Source: Amphibalanus amphitrite
Taxonomy: Eukaryota; Arthropoda; Thecostraca; Balanomorpha; Balanidae
Direction of reading: 5' to 3'
DNA length: 64,000 nt
Assembly: GCF_019059575.1 (NCBI RefSeq)
Contig: NW_024881596.1
Span: 291,001 to 355,000, forward strand
The notes under the pieces are model-generated. The model ran no database searches and was not told the origin of the DNA. It saw only the letters and a program-made list of their open reading frames with translations. Position 1 is the first letter of the stretch. The number at the start of each line of letters is the position of its first letter. Both the position numbers and the translations under genes were made by a program. Shown piece after piece: positions 1 through 12,559 of this stretch.

Positions 1-2280
1 TGGCTCCTTACGGCCCGGCAGGCGAGCACCAGCCGCCGATACTTTCAGCCCAGGCAACAGCTGGGTCATTTGAGGGCGAACCGGTCCACTGAGCTATCAG
101 TAGAGCAGGCGCTCAGCAGATAAAGCTTTCAACACGAGACAAAAGGTCTGTACAGGAGACAATGTCTTCAGCAGGAGCCAGAAGGCCTAGAAAGGAGACA
201 GAAGGTCTCCCGCCTCGGCAACAGCCAGCCTCGATAGGACACATTCCTAAGAGCCAAACCACTCGACTAGGGTAGGGGGTTGACTGTGCAATCAGCCTCC
301 CAAACCAGCCACTCTTACGGTGGAACAGTCGACTCCACGAGGAGATGAGTGGTCACGACGGGAGACAAAGCATCTCCTCGGAGACAAAGAGCGGCGCCAG
401 TGCCGGTGCACGGGGTAGTAACAGTTCCTCTCTGCTGGCCGGTGACAGCCGATCGCATATAGATTGTCTCGGTCTCACGCTGAGTACTGCAATTGCTGTC
501 CCGTAGAGAGAGGGATGCCAAAGGGATGGAGCGGGTTGCAGATCTATGGAGGCGACTGCAGGAGGGACAGATCATGGCCTGAAAGGGATAAGGGGAAAGA
601 AGGACAGGACAACAAAGAACAGGACAGTGAACAAGACAACTTGAGACAGTGGGTAAGGTAGGACATAAATAGCAAGCCAGGCCAGACAGAACCGGCGGTC
701 AACTAAGCGATTGCCATGCCGTACCTCGGTTGCTCAATGCTCACGCATGTCCGCAGTCGCCGTCCATAAGCATGAACACAATTCCTCTTGCATATCACAA
801 CGGCAGCAAATAAACTCCATCAATATTAATTCATCACTCGGGAATGTGTAATAGCACACCGCATTAGGCGCCTGATGGTCATAACGGCCTCCAATGGTTA
901 TCATATTTCCACAGCTAATAGACCTTTACGAGGCCGGGGCTGAACCGGCGCTCAAATGATTATCTTTAGTCGGCTATCGACCTTTCAGCCTGCCATTCCA
1001 TCAAATTCAGTCGCGGCATAACTGGCACTAGGGTGGCATAGGGTTACACAGCGGCCAAAGTAGGTCGGGAATAGCATCACACAAGGCCGTCAAGTTCAAC
1101 TACACGGCATAAATGTTCGGCAGGCGGTCTGGGAGGCAGACGGGCAGGTTTTATCGCGAGAGACAGGCGACGACGCACGTCGGCTGCGTCGACCCGAATG
1201 GCAAACGTGCCGCGTGTGTTGGGCTAAGCTCAGACGAACCCGAAGACAGATGAGCTGAGCTGAGTCACAGTGTGTTTACAAACACTCCCTCGGTTGGGGA
1301 GATACTGAGGTAAATACGGCCGTTTCGCTGAACGGAGTGTAGACGGTAATGCGATGGATGGTGAATACTAATCATAGACACACACTGCGCCCGGCACCGT
1401 GTATCGTACCAGTCCTAACTCCACCGTTCACCCGCGCATGATGTCATTGGAAAGGCATGTAGCAGTTGACTGCCATCAAACTACGTCCCGGTAGTACTTT
1501 GTGACCATTTGGAGAGTAATATTTCACTTGGGTGGCAAATTGAGGTGCCGGTACCTGCCAGCCGAGACACATCGCAAATTCCTCAGCCGACATGTGATGT
1601 CATACAGCCCGGCATTCGGTTCAAAGGCAGAAGGCGTGCCACCGGAGCTGAACATCAACGTGTCTCAGCTCCTCATTTACTTCCAGACCGGCTCAAACAA
1701 ATAAGCAGACTGAGCTAGGACAAATGAGGTAATAAACTAAAGGAACTATTATCGACTGTTTATCTTTAGTTCTGGATCATTCGGTGTTTATTCAGCTCGT
1801 CGAACGGCAGCATTTTTATCCGTTCAGATATCCCACATTTAATGCCAGATATAGTTTTCTTGATGTTTGTCAAATAAGCTTTGGATGACGAGTTTATAGC
1901 TCTAGAAAACAAAAAGAAGACGCAATGAAGTAAAAGTTAGCTAAAACATTAATCCCACAAAGATAAAGCTGCCATAAACCAGCGGAGGCACACAAAGAGT
2001 AGGTATGCATAGATACTAAAACATTCGCAAACTTCGTAGACTTTTAATACGATAGTTATTATCATCAGTATAATTAGTAAGTGACTCTATGATTCCGTAT
2101 TAATAGAGTTCATACTTCTTGCCACAAGAAATAAGTAAGGATAAAATATTGTTACCTAATTAACTGTGAGATAAATAATCAAAACTGTCTCTCCTAGCTA
2201 CACGGAAGCTAGTATCTTTCTATCGCTCGAAGGCTAAGAGGCCACGCCGCCTCTCTTCAGAGGACAGAGTGGCAGGAATG
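1..2280. other. Non-coding spacer with degenerate GGAGACA words
   Basis: I see no gene here. Reading frames are short, lack conserved motifs and often depend on non-ATG starts. Between about 130 and 600 the words GGAGACA, GAGACAAA and their complements recur irregularly, resembling a decayed minisatellite. From about 1700 to 2280 the sequence is AT-rich and featureless. Confidence 0.5.
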
Positions 2281-2470
2281 ACGCTTAATTCGAGACCGGC
2301 ATGAATTGCATTTTTATTGTGAAGGAACGAGCTCGCTCCGTCACTTGCATACAAATGGCGTCAGCAGAGAATGGAGGGGGAGAGAGGGATGGAGCAAGAA
2401 GAGACAGAGGACAGCAGTGAGAGAAGGAAAGGAAAAGGAGACGGAAAGGTGGACAGAAACTGAGGGACAA

Positions 2471-2553
2471 GAGGAGAGAAAGAGAGAGAGGGAGAGAGAG
2501 AGGGAGAGAGAAAGAGAGAGAGAGGGGGAGAGAGGGGGAGAGAGAGGAGAGAG

Positions 2554-2645
<92 letters not shown>

Positions 2646-2650
2646 AAGAA
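2471..2650. repeat. (GA)n microsatellite
   Basis: An imperfect (GA)n/(GGGA)n stretch becomes a pure dinucleotide run from about 2559 to 2640. The long Arg-Glu or Ser-Leu reading frames across it are products of the repeat and not genes. Confidence 0.97.
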
Positions 2651-3187
2651 GAGCGGTCACTGGGGAGCAGCAGAGGCACAGGTCGAGGAACTGACCAATG
2701 ACCCGCGGCGAGGTCCGCAGGGACCGCCGGGTTGGTCTTCTCCCCTCCTCGACCACAGGCATTGGGGACTGGGAGGTGCAGCGGCCCGCTCCGACTGCGG
2801 CGCCGGCGATGGGGAGGTGCCGGCAAAATAAGGCGACAGGGATGGAGGGAGCGCTTCTTATTCTACAGGTGGCTCCAAAGAGGGAGGCTTGCCAAAAACG
2901 TCAGCTGAGACGCGCCTCGCTTGCGATGGGACTGCTGCGATAAAACAAAAACTGTATACATTCCCTAATAAATGGGACGTAAGGTCTACACAGATCCCAA
3001 ACTGCTTTTTACGGTTTCTTTGCTAGCCTTCTCTGAGCCGTATCAAGGGTAAAGAGGAAACCACAAGAATAAGTCACTTCCTGCCACGCTGATCAAAATG
3101 AATGTCACAGTATTCTGAATCCGAATAGCGTTTATGAAGTATTACATACAGACAAATATCATGTAAAAACAAAGCTAGGATCCAATA

Positions 3188-4475
3188 CTTTAAAACAGGG
3201 GTCGGCAAATGGTGGGGCATGCCCCCTTTGGGGGTAATGGAGCCCTTTCGGTGGGGGTAATGAGGGATTCTGAGAAAGCCTATCTTTTTAGAGTTTGTAG
3301 CTCCAGTGATGGAGCCATCGTGACTGTTGCATCCCAGGGTTCAAAGATTAGCCCAGGCCAAAGGCACAGCACACTATTGATTAGATACCAATTTTCACGT
3401 ACCTGCTCCGTGCTCGCCTCATCATCTCACCCCTCCGTACAGTCGTTCAAAAGCAGCTGCAACTTTTAACCGTCGCCCGTCTGTTGGCGTTTCAACAGCC
3501 GCTAACGTAAGGGGGAGGAGTCGATCGGACCCCGCGGCCTCTCGGACTCTGATATGGAGCTGTGGATAAAAAAGACGAGCGTGCTACCCGTGACCATAGG
3601 AAGCCGCTGCTGCCCATTTTTAAGGTCCTTGGTCATTCCGTCTCATTCAAGAGGGCAATGATAAGTGTCGAGAAAATCGGGACCCGCTATAACTTCTTGA
3701 AGTGAGATTTTATGGCTCAAGATGATCTCCAGAAAAAGCTCATAAGCCAACGGTCATTATGGATCCAGAGGCCAGTTTTACCAACAGAAAAATAGCCGCC
3801 TGCCGGAATTTTTGCCTAAAGATCGTTTCACATATGGATCGTAAACGGTAAATCCTTATCCGCTTACGAGCCCATCGCGTTTACGCTCCGTATGTGAAGC
3901 GGTCTTGAGGCAAAAATTCCGGCAGGCGGTTATTTTTCTGTTGGTAAAACTGGTCTCAGGTCATGATATTTTCCGGGCTGGTGAAAAAAAAAAATGATGG
4001 GCTAGAGGGTACAATTTGGTCGTGATCCAATGCCTTTTACGTGAGCTTTTAACGAAAAACCATCCGCCGCCCCTATACGTACAAGGGTTAAATGGGATAT
4101 AGCATAGGCGGCGGAACGGGGAGGGCACTGGGGCACCGTGCACCCTTTGATTTTTGCATTTTAACATTAGCCCTATGGGCGTTGCATGGAAAGAATGGGA
4201 CCAAAAGTCGGCAGTGCTCCCCTCTCCCCCTTAATTGAAGGTGTTCCGCCGCTACTGGGATATAGGCATTAAATGTTTTGTGGAGGAAGTGTCATGTTTT
4301 AAATTTGATGCATTGGAAATGCACAAATACCCAAAGAGTTCCAGGACGGTATGGAATTTCAGTACCTAAACTTAGTTGTGTCAGCAATGGGGTCTGGTAG
4401 GTGGGGGTAATGGCCCTGTCTGGCGCCCAAAAAGGGGGCACGACCCCGAATGACCTGCCGACCACTGCTTTAAAA
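3188..4475. mobile_element. Non-autonomous hAT-like DNA transposon with 8-bp target duplications
   Basis: The element runs 3196-4467 (1272 bp) and is flanked on both sides by the identical 8-mer CTTTAAAA (3188-3195 and 4468-4475). The 5' end reads CAGGGGTCGGCA and the 3' end, reverse complemented, reads CAGTGGTCGGCA. Both continue into a similar subterminal block ending in GCCCCCTTT. Ends of the form CAGNGGTCGGC with 8-bp duplications are typical of the hAT superfamily. A subterminal word GGGGGTAATGG occurs twice near the left end and once near the right. No transposase frame is recognisable, so this is a mobilised derivative or a decayed copy. It contains a nested foldback at 3765-3960. Confidence 0.9.
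3765..3960. repeat. Foldback (long hairpin) nested inside the hAT element
   Basis: Two arms of about 83 bp (3765-3847 and 3878-3960) are nearly perfect reverse complements, separated by a 30-bp spacer. Both arms carry the word GCCGGAATTTTTGCC and the outer segment CAGTTTTACCAACAGAAAAA. The few arm mismatches suggest a fairly recent origin, or maintenance by conversion. It may be an independent foldback MITE inserted in the hAT element, but I cannot fix its target duplication. Confidence 0.85.
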
Positions 4476-4859
4476 GGTGTTAATTAAGTTAGAACGGGAA
4501 AGCAAGTTTCTTACATATGATGTCCTGCATGCGATGTCTGATGATAGGAGATTCTTGCGTTCCAACTTCGAACTACACGAAACATGCAAAATTAGCCTAC
4601 CTACTCGGATAACATAATATAGCAAGTTGATTATAAGTTATAGCGGTATTAGGTATGGCTAGTATGCCATTTTGGCAAAGGCTGATAATGAATATTTTCA
4701 AATAAAATTATTATTGGATGAAAGAAAAAGCAAAATCGTAACCACAATATGACAATGCGGCTAGGCTTGCTGATAAGATGCATAACACGATAGGCATGCA
4801 GCTGGAAAAAAACACAAGCAAACGAACACATCAGAAGTCTGGGCCAGTGTCGGCCGACT

Positions 4860-5175
4860 GACCTGAGCTGCTCCCGACCTGTCGTTCCGCCCGCGGCGCC
4901 GGCCCGTCTGACAACGTCTAGTCGGCGCGGCCGCCGCCCCCGCCCGCCGCCGGCCGACTGCCGCCGCCGCCGCCCAGCCACCCGCTGACGTCACAGCTCA
5001 CCGGTGACGTCACCGGTCGGCGCGGCGCGCGGCCGCCGGGAGGGGGCGGTGCGCCGGCGGCAGGCCACGCCCTGTCTGCCGGCCTGGCACCACCCCCACA
5101 GCCCGAGTGGTCCCTCCTAACGACCGTCCTGCCCGCGCCCGGCCGCCGCCGCCGCCCCGGCACCGGCTCCCAACC
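4860..5175. promoter_or_regulatory. CpG-rich island with two CRE-type sites
   Basis: A strongly GC- and CpG-rich block lies in AT-rich surroundings. It holds two TGACGTCA sites (4986-4993 and 5005-5012). The second sits at the centre of a perfect 18-bp palindrome (5000-5017). CREB/ATF-family factors bind TGACGTCA, and CpG blocks of this kind often mark promoters, but no exon can be tied to it. The rest of 4476-5582 shows no gene. Confidence 0.4.
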
Positions 5176-5582
5176 GGACGCAGAGAAATTATATCGAGAG
5201 TGCATGATAAATGAGCCCCATAGACGGCAGGCCCTTCCAGACCATCCAAAAACGAGCTGGCCCGTCGAGCGAGACGTATGCTCCCGATAGCTACCAGTGG
5301 ATAGTGTCTGAGCACCATTTTTCAAGGGGATATTCGTTTCCAAATGGTCGAGAGAACCAATTTCCTGAAGTCTAGCATGGGTGGCCATTGGCCAAGTTCT
5401 AATAGTTTGCCGCTATCGGAGTAGTCAAATTTAACTTCGTCTGAATGTTTCGAACGATAGTTGCAATGTAAAGGGTAAAATTTGGCACACTTGAAGCAGA
5501 AAAGCAGCACAACTCTGTAATTTGAACATTTATAGGTACAGGGCTGAAGGGTGTTACGTAAGGTTCAAAGGATGTGGTTTTA

Positions 5583-5835
5583 TTAGCCGTTTTCTCGACG
5601 GAACATTTGATCGCATTTGGTGCGATTTAGTCAAATTAGGTTTATGGTTGATTCTTAGTAGTTTTCGGCTAAGGTCGCAGAACACGATTACTCGATCCGT
5701 CAAATTATTAGATATTAGTTTCCGTTAAAACATTGAAATGGATTCATCATATGAAGTTACTTGCTGTAAAGAAGAGTTGTTTACTTTTGGCTAAATTTGG
5801 TGCATTCGCCCGATAAGCAATCGTGAAAACGGCCA
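5583..5835. mobile_element. Short MITE, GCCGTTTTC family, copy A
   Basis: The ends TTAGCCGTTTTCTCGACGG and TCGTGAAAACGGCC are inverted repeats. The interior (words like GGTGCGATTTAGTCAAAT, then TGAAGTTACTTGCTGTAAA) matches copies at 6624-6908 and 23474-23719. It is about 250 bp and has no coding capacity. Confidence 0.85.
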
Positions 5836-6327
5836 TTATCGCCAATAAATCGAAAGTTAGTGACAGGTAACTTTTAAGATCATACCTACTTAGGTAGTTG
5901 AAAATAAATCATTGGTAGGTATATACATACTATAAGTTATAGAAGTTTGCTTTAACGTGCACGGCAGTGCGAAAAGAATCGAAATTCGATGTGTTTTTGT
6001 AACTTGTAGTATTTGTAGTAACGTTTTTGGGGGATATTGCCTCAGCGGCGTCCGGGATCGCCTTTCTGGATTCGCCTACGAGCATTGAATCAGTCAACTG
6101 ACAGAGAAACCTAAAATGCTAAAGCATTTATAAAGTATTCAGTTGATAAAACATTTTCAGGGTGTGGGCCATACCTGACTGTTTTGCGCAGCCTAAAACA
6201 CGCGTGCTGCCATCCAGAACAGTCTAGCAACAAGGGGCGCAGTGGCCTAAGTGGAAACTGAACTGCTTTTATAGGCAAAGGCGAGTGGGGACCCCAGGTC
6301 AGATCGGACACAAAGAGCCAACACAAT

Positions 6328-6499
6328 CATTGGCGGATCCAGCCGGACGTTTTCTTTTGGGGGAGGGGGGGGGGGCAAATGGCCGAAACGGCCCCTTTCT
6401 TTCCATGCACCGCCTTAGGCGTAATGTTAAAACTCAGGTCTTTGAGGGGGCTATGGCCCTAAATGCCCCCCCCCCCCGCCTCCCCTGGATCCACCACTG
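6328..6499. mobile_element. Short element, GGCGGATCCAG family, copy 1
   Basis: It begins CATTGGCGGATCCAG and ends CTGGATCCACCACTG, which are near-inverted ends. It carries long G and C tracts and the word GGCAAATGGCCGAAACGGCC. A second copy lies at 22224-22396. ACAAT occurs on both sides (6323-6327 and 6503-6507), a possible short target duplication. Confidence 0.75.
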
Positions 6500-6623
6500 A
6501 GTACAATTTACAATGGGGATTACATCTTTCTTATATTTTCTATAAATTCGTTTTAAGAAGACATTTTTGCATGTTTGGTTAATCAGATTCAGAGGAATTT
6601 CAGGGCCGTCAGCGAGTGGATAA

Positions 6624-6908
6624 TAGCCGTTTTCACGACGGCCATCTGGTACACATTTGGTGCACATCTGGTACAGATTAGGTGCAGATTTGGTCAAATC
6701 AGGTTCAGTGTGTCTCTTAGCAGCTATCAGCTAGGGTTGCACTAATTGCTTATATGCTTGCTTTGTCATATTATCAGAGAGCATTATTGATTAAAACACT
6801 GAAATAAATTCATAAAATGAAGATATTTGCTGTAAAAGAAATTAGGTGCAGATTTGGACTTGGTCAAATCAGGTGCATTCGCCGGATAGCCCGTCGTGAA
6901 AACGGCTA
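6624..6908. mobile_element. Short MITE, GCCGTTTTC family, copy B
   Basis: This is the best-preserved copy. The ends TAGCCGTTTTCACGACGG and CCGTCGTGAAAACGGCTA are an 18-bp perfect inverted repeat. The interior shares ordered words with copies A and C, including TTGGTCAAAT and AAGATATTTGCTGTAAAAG. Confidence 0.93.
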
Positions 6909-7363
6909 ATGGGGGACACATGGGCTGATTCGACCTTCCCGGCTGGTGTGACGCAGTGGTTGAACTTGTCCTGTTGGAACAACCGGGCCTCGATACTCGA
7001 TCGCACCCAGTCCACCAAGTTATCATACCAGAGGGGCATTCTCTCACTAAAACTGCTTACACCGCCGTTTGTCTGTGGCTGGTGCAGTTGTAAGGGAGTA
7101 TGGTAAAGGATTGAGATATGTTGGCCCAGAAGATTAACAAGACCGATTAATATTGATATACAATAAATAGTTATACAGGCGGGCAGGTGTATGAGGTTAC
7201 TTGTTAAGTGACCATCCCACCTTAGCGTTGGTTTAGAGTTGAGCCAGCCATATTGGGGTCCCTGGCTTCAAATTACCGGTTTGGACACTTACAGCATCGA
7301 GAAAGGCTTTACTTCGGAGATATCTAATTACAGTCTGCATTTTTCGGATTCTAAGGGGCTAAT

Positions 7364-7399
7364 CATAGACCTCTGTATACCGGTGTACAGAGGTCTATG
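7364..7399. repeat. 17-bp-arm hairpin
   Basis: CATAGACCTCTGTATAC is followed after CG by its reverse complement with one mismatch. It may be a stem-loop in a transcript or a small palindrome; no gene contains it. Confidence 0.7.
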
Positions 7400-7918
7400 G
7401 GCTAATGAATATGAATTAGACATTGTGACATCACCGCAGATCTAGAATATTTTTAAATCTTATACTAAAACCTTGGAAAGGATAATTGTTGCTGCAGTAG
7501 TTCATATAACCTGCGCGCAACATCTGTCACACTTTCATACCGAATTATTGCTTCCAAATGGCGTCATAAGAACAGCGGAGGCCCCCCAAATAAAAGCCTA
7601 ATATTTAATAAACTGGTTAACCTTTTTGGTGCGATTTGGTAGGTATTCATTTTTTCTCTTTCTGAACCACGGTGCATCACTTTATGCAAATTCATTAACT
7701 TTTTTAAGGTGGGAGGGTCCCTTTAAGAAGAAATGAAGAACTTGAAAAAAGGTTAGGGCGATGTGGGCGATTTTAAATCTTATGTTTATCAGTTGATGGA
7801 ACTGCCTAATTTTTGCGGTGAGTATCTCTTCTTTAGGCACTGATATTACCGTCCTTTGCTTCCTTAGTTTTGTCGATTGCCGAATCCTTTTCAAGCCTAG
7901 TGACAGTCTCACCACTCT

Positions 7919-9103
7919 TTAACCCGCGCCCGGCTGGGGGTCCTGGATTTCCACGCCCTGCTGGGGGGGGGGGGGTGTTTGAACACCCCCCCCCCTTGTA
8001 ACTCGGCTTCTGGGCCACGTAGCGATACGCGGAAGGCGGCGTTCGAAAAAGCGTCAAAAATAATGACGAAATCACTTCGGTCAATTTTTTGGTCAGGTCA
8101 AAGGTCAGGTCACCAGAGGTCATTGAAGGCAAAATTTCGCCGATTTCCAGGTCGAATATCGAAAATTTCCAAGAAGCCAACGCATAACTCGAGAACCAAT
8201 AGAGCTACAGCGCCGCGGAAAAGCGCATTCGAAAGCCCTATTAAAGCCCTTTCTGAGTTATTTTCTCAGATTTGACCTAACGTCAACGGTTTTGCCTGCA
8301 GGGGGCAAAAACTGCAAAAATAGCCGATTTTTTTAGGGAAACAGTTTTTCTGCAATAACTTTGGACCCAAGCCTTGTACGAGCTTACTTTTACCGGCATT
8401 GTGTTCCTCACGTCAAGACGCATCGAATGAACTATAAGTTGACCTTGAAAGGTCAACTTGAAAATTTGACCTCAGGTCAAGGTCATGACCTGACCGGAAA
8501 GGGTCATGTTGCATATCAGTCGATCCCTATCGTCGAGCTGAACACATCTAAGGCGTTTTCATCGCTCTAGCATGCCTCTATCAAAAGTTATTTGCGAAAA
8601 ACTGTTAGATACCATTCTTGACCTCAGATGACCTCAGGGCATAAACAAGGGTCACGGACACCATTTTCATGTTCAGTGTGTCTAAACCACTTGTAATTCG
8701 GTGTTTGGGAGTGTTTATAATGTCTTTTGTCCAAAAGAGGCGCATTTCAATTTTCTCCCATTGACTTATAATGGGGAGGTTGCAAAATTGACCTGACTTT
8801 AGGTCATCGATATCAAAATTCTGAGATATAAATTTTGTACATGCTATTGCTCTTAGCAATCGCTGAAAGTTTCAAAGCGATCGGTCACTCGGTGTAGCTA
8901 TGACAGACATTGAAACTTTTTATGAGGTGAGGTCACTTCAAGTGACCTGGTGACCTGAACTCGAATGACCTTGGTCTGAAATTTTCACAACATGTGTAGA
9001 ATTGATGTATGATAAGGTGTACCAAAAACGATTCGCGAAAAACCACAAGGGGGGGGTGTGTTCAAACACCCCCCCCCCCCCCCCCCAGCATGGCGCGGGT
9101 TAA
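7919..9103. mobile_element. TTAA-flanked piggyBac-like MITE, copy 1
   Basis: TTAA occurs at 7919-7922 and 9100-9103. The 1177-bp element between has inverted ends CCCGCGCC. Each end carries a G-tract/C-tract hairpin (7963-7996 and 9049-9086) with the same loop word, TGTTTGAACA. The subterminal word CGCCxxGCTGGGGG is present twice at the left and once at the right. The interior holds about 19 AGGTCA/TGACCT half-sites, including a DR1 (AGGTCAAAGGTCA), a perfect 11-bp-arm palindrome at 8436-8459 and a head-to-head AGGTCATGACCT at 8480-8491. TTAA target duplications with CCC-starting ends are diagnostic of piggyBac-type transposition. No transposase is encoded. Copy 4 (36996-38148) is its close relative. 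Confidence 0.9.
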
Positions 9104-11052
9104 TTATGGATGGAGGTCTGTAGAAGGCGACTTCTCTACATCAGCTAGTGATAGGGACCATTATGAGTTATGACTTCAATTTGATAAATTTCTGGAATGT
9201 TTTTTATGGAGACAAAAATCAGAACGATGTTAATAAGTTAATAAAATGTTAATAAGCTTACACCAGAGCGTGACAGTTTTATCTTGTTCGCACTTCCTCG
9301 CACTTGACGAGTTTAACTTTCGCACGCTGGCAGCATGAGCCCTGCGGCGGTGCCGACGCATCCCCGCGGTGACAGTATCATACATCATTGTTTGACGGCG
9401 CCGGCGACGGCCAAAAATCCGCGCCCGCCCGGCAGAACTCCATTAGGCCGGCGCGACGGCTCAGGCGCGCCGAGCCACTAATGCCGCCCGCGGCAATATC
9501 GCCTCACTGCGCCGCCGGCGCCCAAAGAGCGCGCTAAGCCGGCCACAAAGATAGGCGCAGATCCAGCTTACCTCGTCGCTCAATCATCGGCGTGTCGGCC
9601 GCGGAGTGACCGCAGGCGCCGCAGCCACAAGGAACCGTGCGCACCCGCAGTCGCGTTGGACGCAGATGAACCGGCTAGAAATGTCACCCTAATGCGGCCA
9701 GTCAAAGCCGCCAAATACCGGGCTCAAAGCGTGGAGGAACTTGGCAAGGAATAACTTGTAGAGGAAGAGTCGGCTGAGGTAAGACAGTAGCAATGTCCGA
9801 AACCAGCTTCACACCGAGCCATAGCCCTTTCTGTTACATTCTGTACAAACGCTGAATGCTGATCTAAGTAAGCAAATCGACAATGGAGGCCCAAATTCGT
9901 GAAGTCGGAAAACGTTCCTACGGCAAATTACTCACCGTATACATACAAATTAGGTACAGTGGGACCTATCACAATGGAAAACATATTGCTTCGTTTTACC
10001 TTTTTGTTTGCATAAGCATCACAACTTAACGTTATAAAAGTAATTGGGACATACATATGCGATGTAGTAGCGGCATAAAACGACCCGCCTAATCGCCGAC
10101 AGTGTGTCAAGCAGGATGAATCGGTCATAGTTTGGCCATCAGCAGTGTCGTTTCGATGTGAACCCCACCATTAGACAGTGCCCAAATGTAGACTAATTGG
10201 CTGCGATGGCCCTCTATGTTATATCCCGCGATCGTTCCGTTTGATTCTGTTTACATAATGCTATAAAAATGAGAGTGGAACGAATTACCAGGAGCCGATG
10301 AAGTTGTGACCTCGTGAGGATATTGGGCAAAAAGAAAGAAGCATTTGTTTGGCATTGAGGAAGAAACGCATCATTTTATATTTGATGCTTAGCTTTAACC
10401 GGACGCCCCTGAGCCGTCGTTGGAAAAGTTTGGCTGTGCTTAAAGGAATGGCCCAATTTCGGCTACAGAGTCTTGACTTCGATCCCGATGTCGATCCGTC
10501 AACTACGGGTCCAACACCGATGTCGATTTATAGAAGTTTTAGGTCACCCTGCCATATGACTCATAAGTGATCTATGATATATGAATCAAGTGGCTAGCAT
10601 GTGACACTGTCATGTCATTGTCATTTTCATGTGGCGCCGACGCCAGTGCGTCGGCGTGCGACATCTCCGATCTGCGCAAAGATTGGCCAGTTCGTGATAA
10701 TTAGGTATTCTATCGCAATTTCAGCAAAACATCAGGAAGAAAGCAAACAGTAATGCCTTTTGAATGCTAAATCCATGCGCAAATTAAATCAACCTCACAT
10801 TAGAGATACGGACACTATCTATGACCAGTCTACACAATAACACAGGCAGCATGAGGCATGAAGATGCATGTGGCTGAGATAATAGCCTGCTGCTCAGTGA
10901 TGTATACAGGCAACAAGTGAGCAATGCGCATCTCGACTTCAAATGAACGCTACGTGGTGGGTACGATAACCGCGAGGGTCATCCTGCCTTCTGCAGGGGA
11001 TGCACGCGAGAAAGTATACAAAGCCAACTATATGTTTCATGATCATGCACAG
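9104..11052. other. Spacer with CpG-rich island and small hairpin
   Basis: I find no gene. About 9330-9690 is CpG-rich with embedded CCATTAGG, ACTAATGCC and CTCAATCATC words. A 9-bp perfect stem with a 4-base loop (CGCCGACGC/GCGTCGGCG) lies at 10635-10656. Confidence 0.4.
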
Positions 11053-12233
11053 TTAGGGGAGAGTGGGGTAAGATGCCCAGGGTGGGAAAGACGCCCCACC
11101 CCCTCTAGCGGGGAAACAAAGAATCGAACCTGGAAATTAATGTTCTTAGCGTAAAGCAGAAGCCTGCCTTGTTAACTGCACAAAAATTTGCGAAGCTCAG
11201 TTGGGCAACGGCTGGCTGGTGATTGCATGTTTTTTATTAGCTGCTTTCAAAAATATTTTGGCGTCAAAACATTGTAAATATCAAAAAAGGTAGATAATTT
11301 TTGCGTCCCTTGCTATAGTCGTGATACATTAACATGCGTGTACTGTGTCCCAAACAGTTTGTTTCAGGGTGTAGTTTTATGGCTAACAAATTGTGCTGAT
11401 TTAATGTTACTTCGGTACCTTGGGGTAAGATGCCCCCTGTCCTGATGGGGAAAGACGCCCCCCTAAATCCGTAGGCTGTCCTTCAAGCAGCCCGTCAAAT
11501 CATTTATTACATACTTGTGATGAGAGACAAAAGCCGATCTGGGACTATTGAGAGTCCGGTACGGTTGGGTGCTCCCCATGCCGGTCCCTCGGCCCACACA
11601 GCGACTTTTTGGGCGGCATCTGACTCTGAGAGCCCTCACGACGGCCTCTGTGGGCCCCATTATTGGTTCTAGGGCCCCTCACGACATCCTTTGAGGGCTC
11701 CCACGTTGGCTCCACGGGCCGCGCTGGCATCTGAGGTCCCCACGATGGGCTCGAGGGCCCTCAAGCATCATGAAGACCTATAAGGGCCCCACAGTGGTCT
11801 CCGAACGCCACCACGGAGGCTTGTTTGGCCACGCTGGACTATGATGGCCCTAACGATGACCTCTGAAGCCCCTTACGACTACTTTTGAGGGCCCTTACGA
11901 TGACGTTTGATGTCTACTGCAGGCTCGAAGGGACTACTGATTCGTTCAGTCGATTCACGTGCCTATTTATGTCACTTTTAGTGCAGGGGGCATCTTACCC
12001 AGCGCCAGGGGGCGTCTTTTCCACCCTGTGGGGTAAGATGCCCCCTTTCACTTCTTCAGGAAAATGCTTAATAGCAAAAAAAGTTATCATATTTCAGGCA
12101 CGAAAGTGTGATATTTTTGGAGAAAAATGATGTCGGCTTCCGTTGAAACTCCAAGTTTTGGCTTTCCGATCGTCATTTTCGAATAATATATGACATAGTC
12201 AAACCCTGGGCATCTTTCCCCACTCTCCCCTAA
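11053..12233. mobile_element. TTAGGGG-ended inverted-repeat element
   Basis: The 5' end TTAGGGGAGAGTGGGGTAAG is mirrored by the 3' end, giving an inverted repeat of about 31 bp with one mismatch. The pair of words GGGGTAAGATGCCC and GGGAAAGACGCCCC at the 5' end recurs in the interior at about 11418-11465 and, in inverted and direct form, at 11985-12045. The interior contains a 22-bp-unit minisatellite (11620-11910). No transposase frame is recognised and superfamily assignment is open. Confidence 0.85.
11620..11910. repeat. Degenerate minisatellite, about 22-bp unit
   Basis: About 12 diverged units follow the pattern GGGCCCTxACGATGACCTxTGA. The last three (from about 11845) are exactly 22 bp apart. 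It lies entirely within the TTAGGGG element, so it probably expanded within it. Confidence 0.8.
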
Positions 12234-12559
12234 TAAGTTGCTTTTTCCGCTGGTTTTTGAAGCCGGACATAAAGTTATGGAACGCCTTGCACTTGCATTG
12301 TAAAATGTAAGATATGAAGCTCGGCGAGTACATACACGAATGTATGAGTCTAAGCATATGGACATTGTTCTGTATTTAATGTGACATGAGAGATGCGAGT
12401 GGTGCGATGTGATGGTGTGATAACGCCGAGTGCTTAGGTGTGATAGTTCACGATGTCCACTGGATGCTGAGTGACACAGGCGCACGCCGGTATCAGTTGA
12501 CATACACGGCACATTGCGTGTGCCACGCCGCTGTACTCCTATATCCACCAGCACCGACC

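Noticed and set aside
2306..2826. Long reading frames over the (GA)n tract
   Set aside because: They are Arg-Glu or Ser-Leu repeats open in several frames on both strands because of the microsatellite.
11100..11135. tRNA-like B-box (GGTTCGATTC, minus strand)
   Set aside because: The flanking bases do not form a T-stem or acceptor stem, and the site lies inside the TTAGGGG element.
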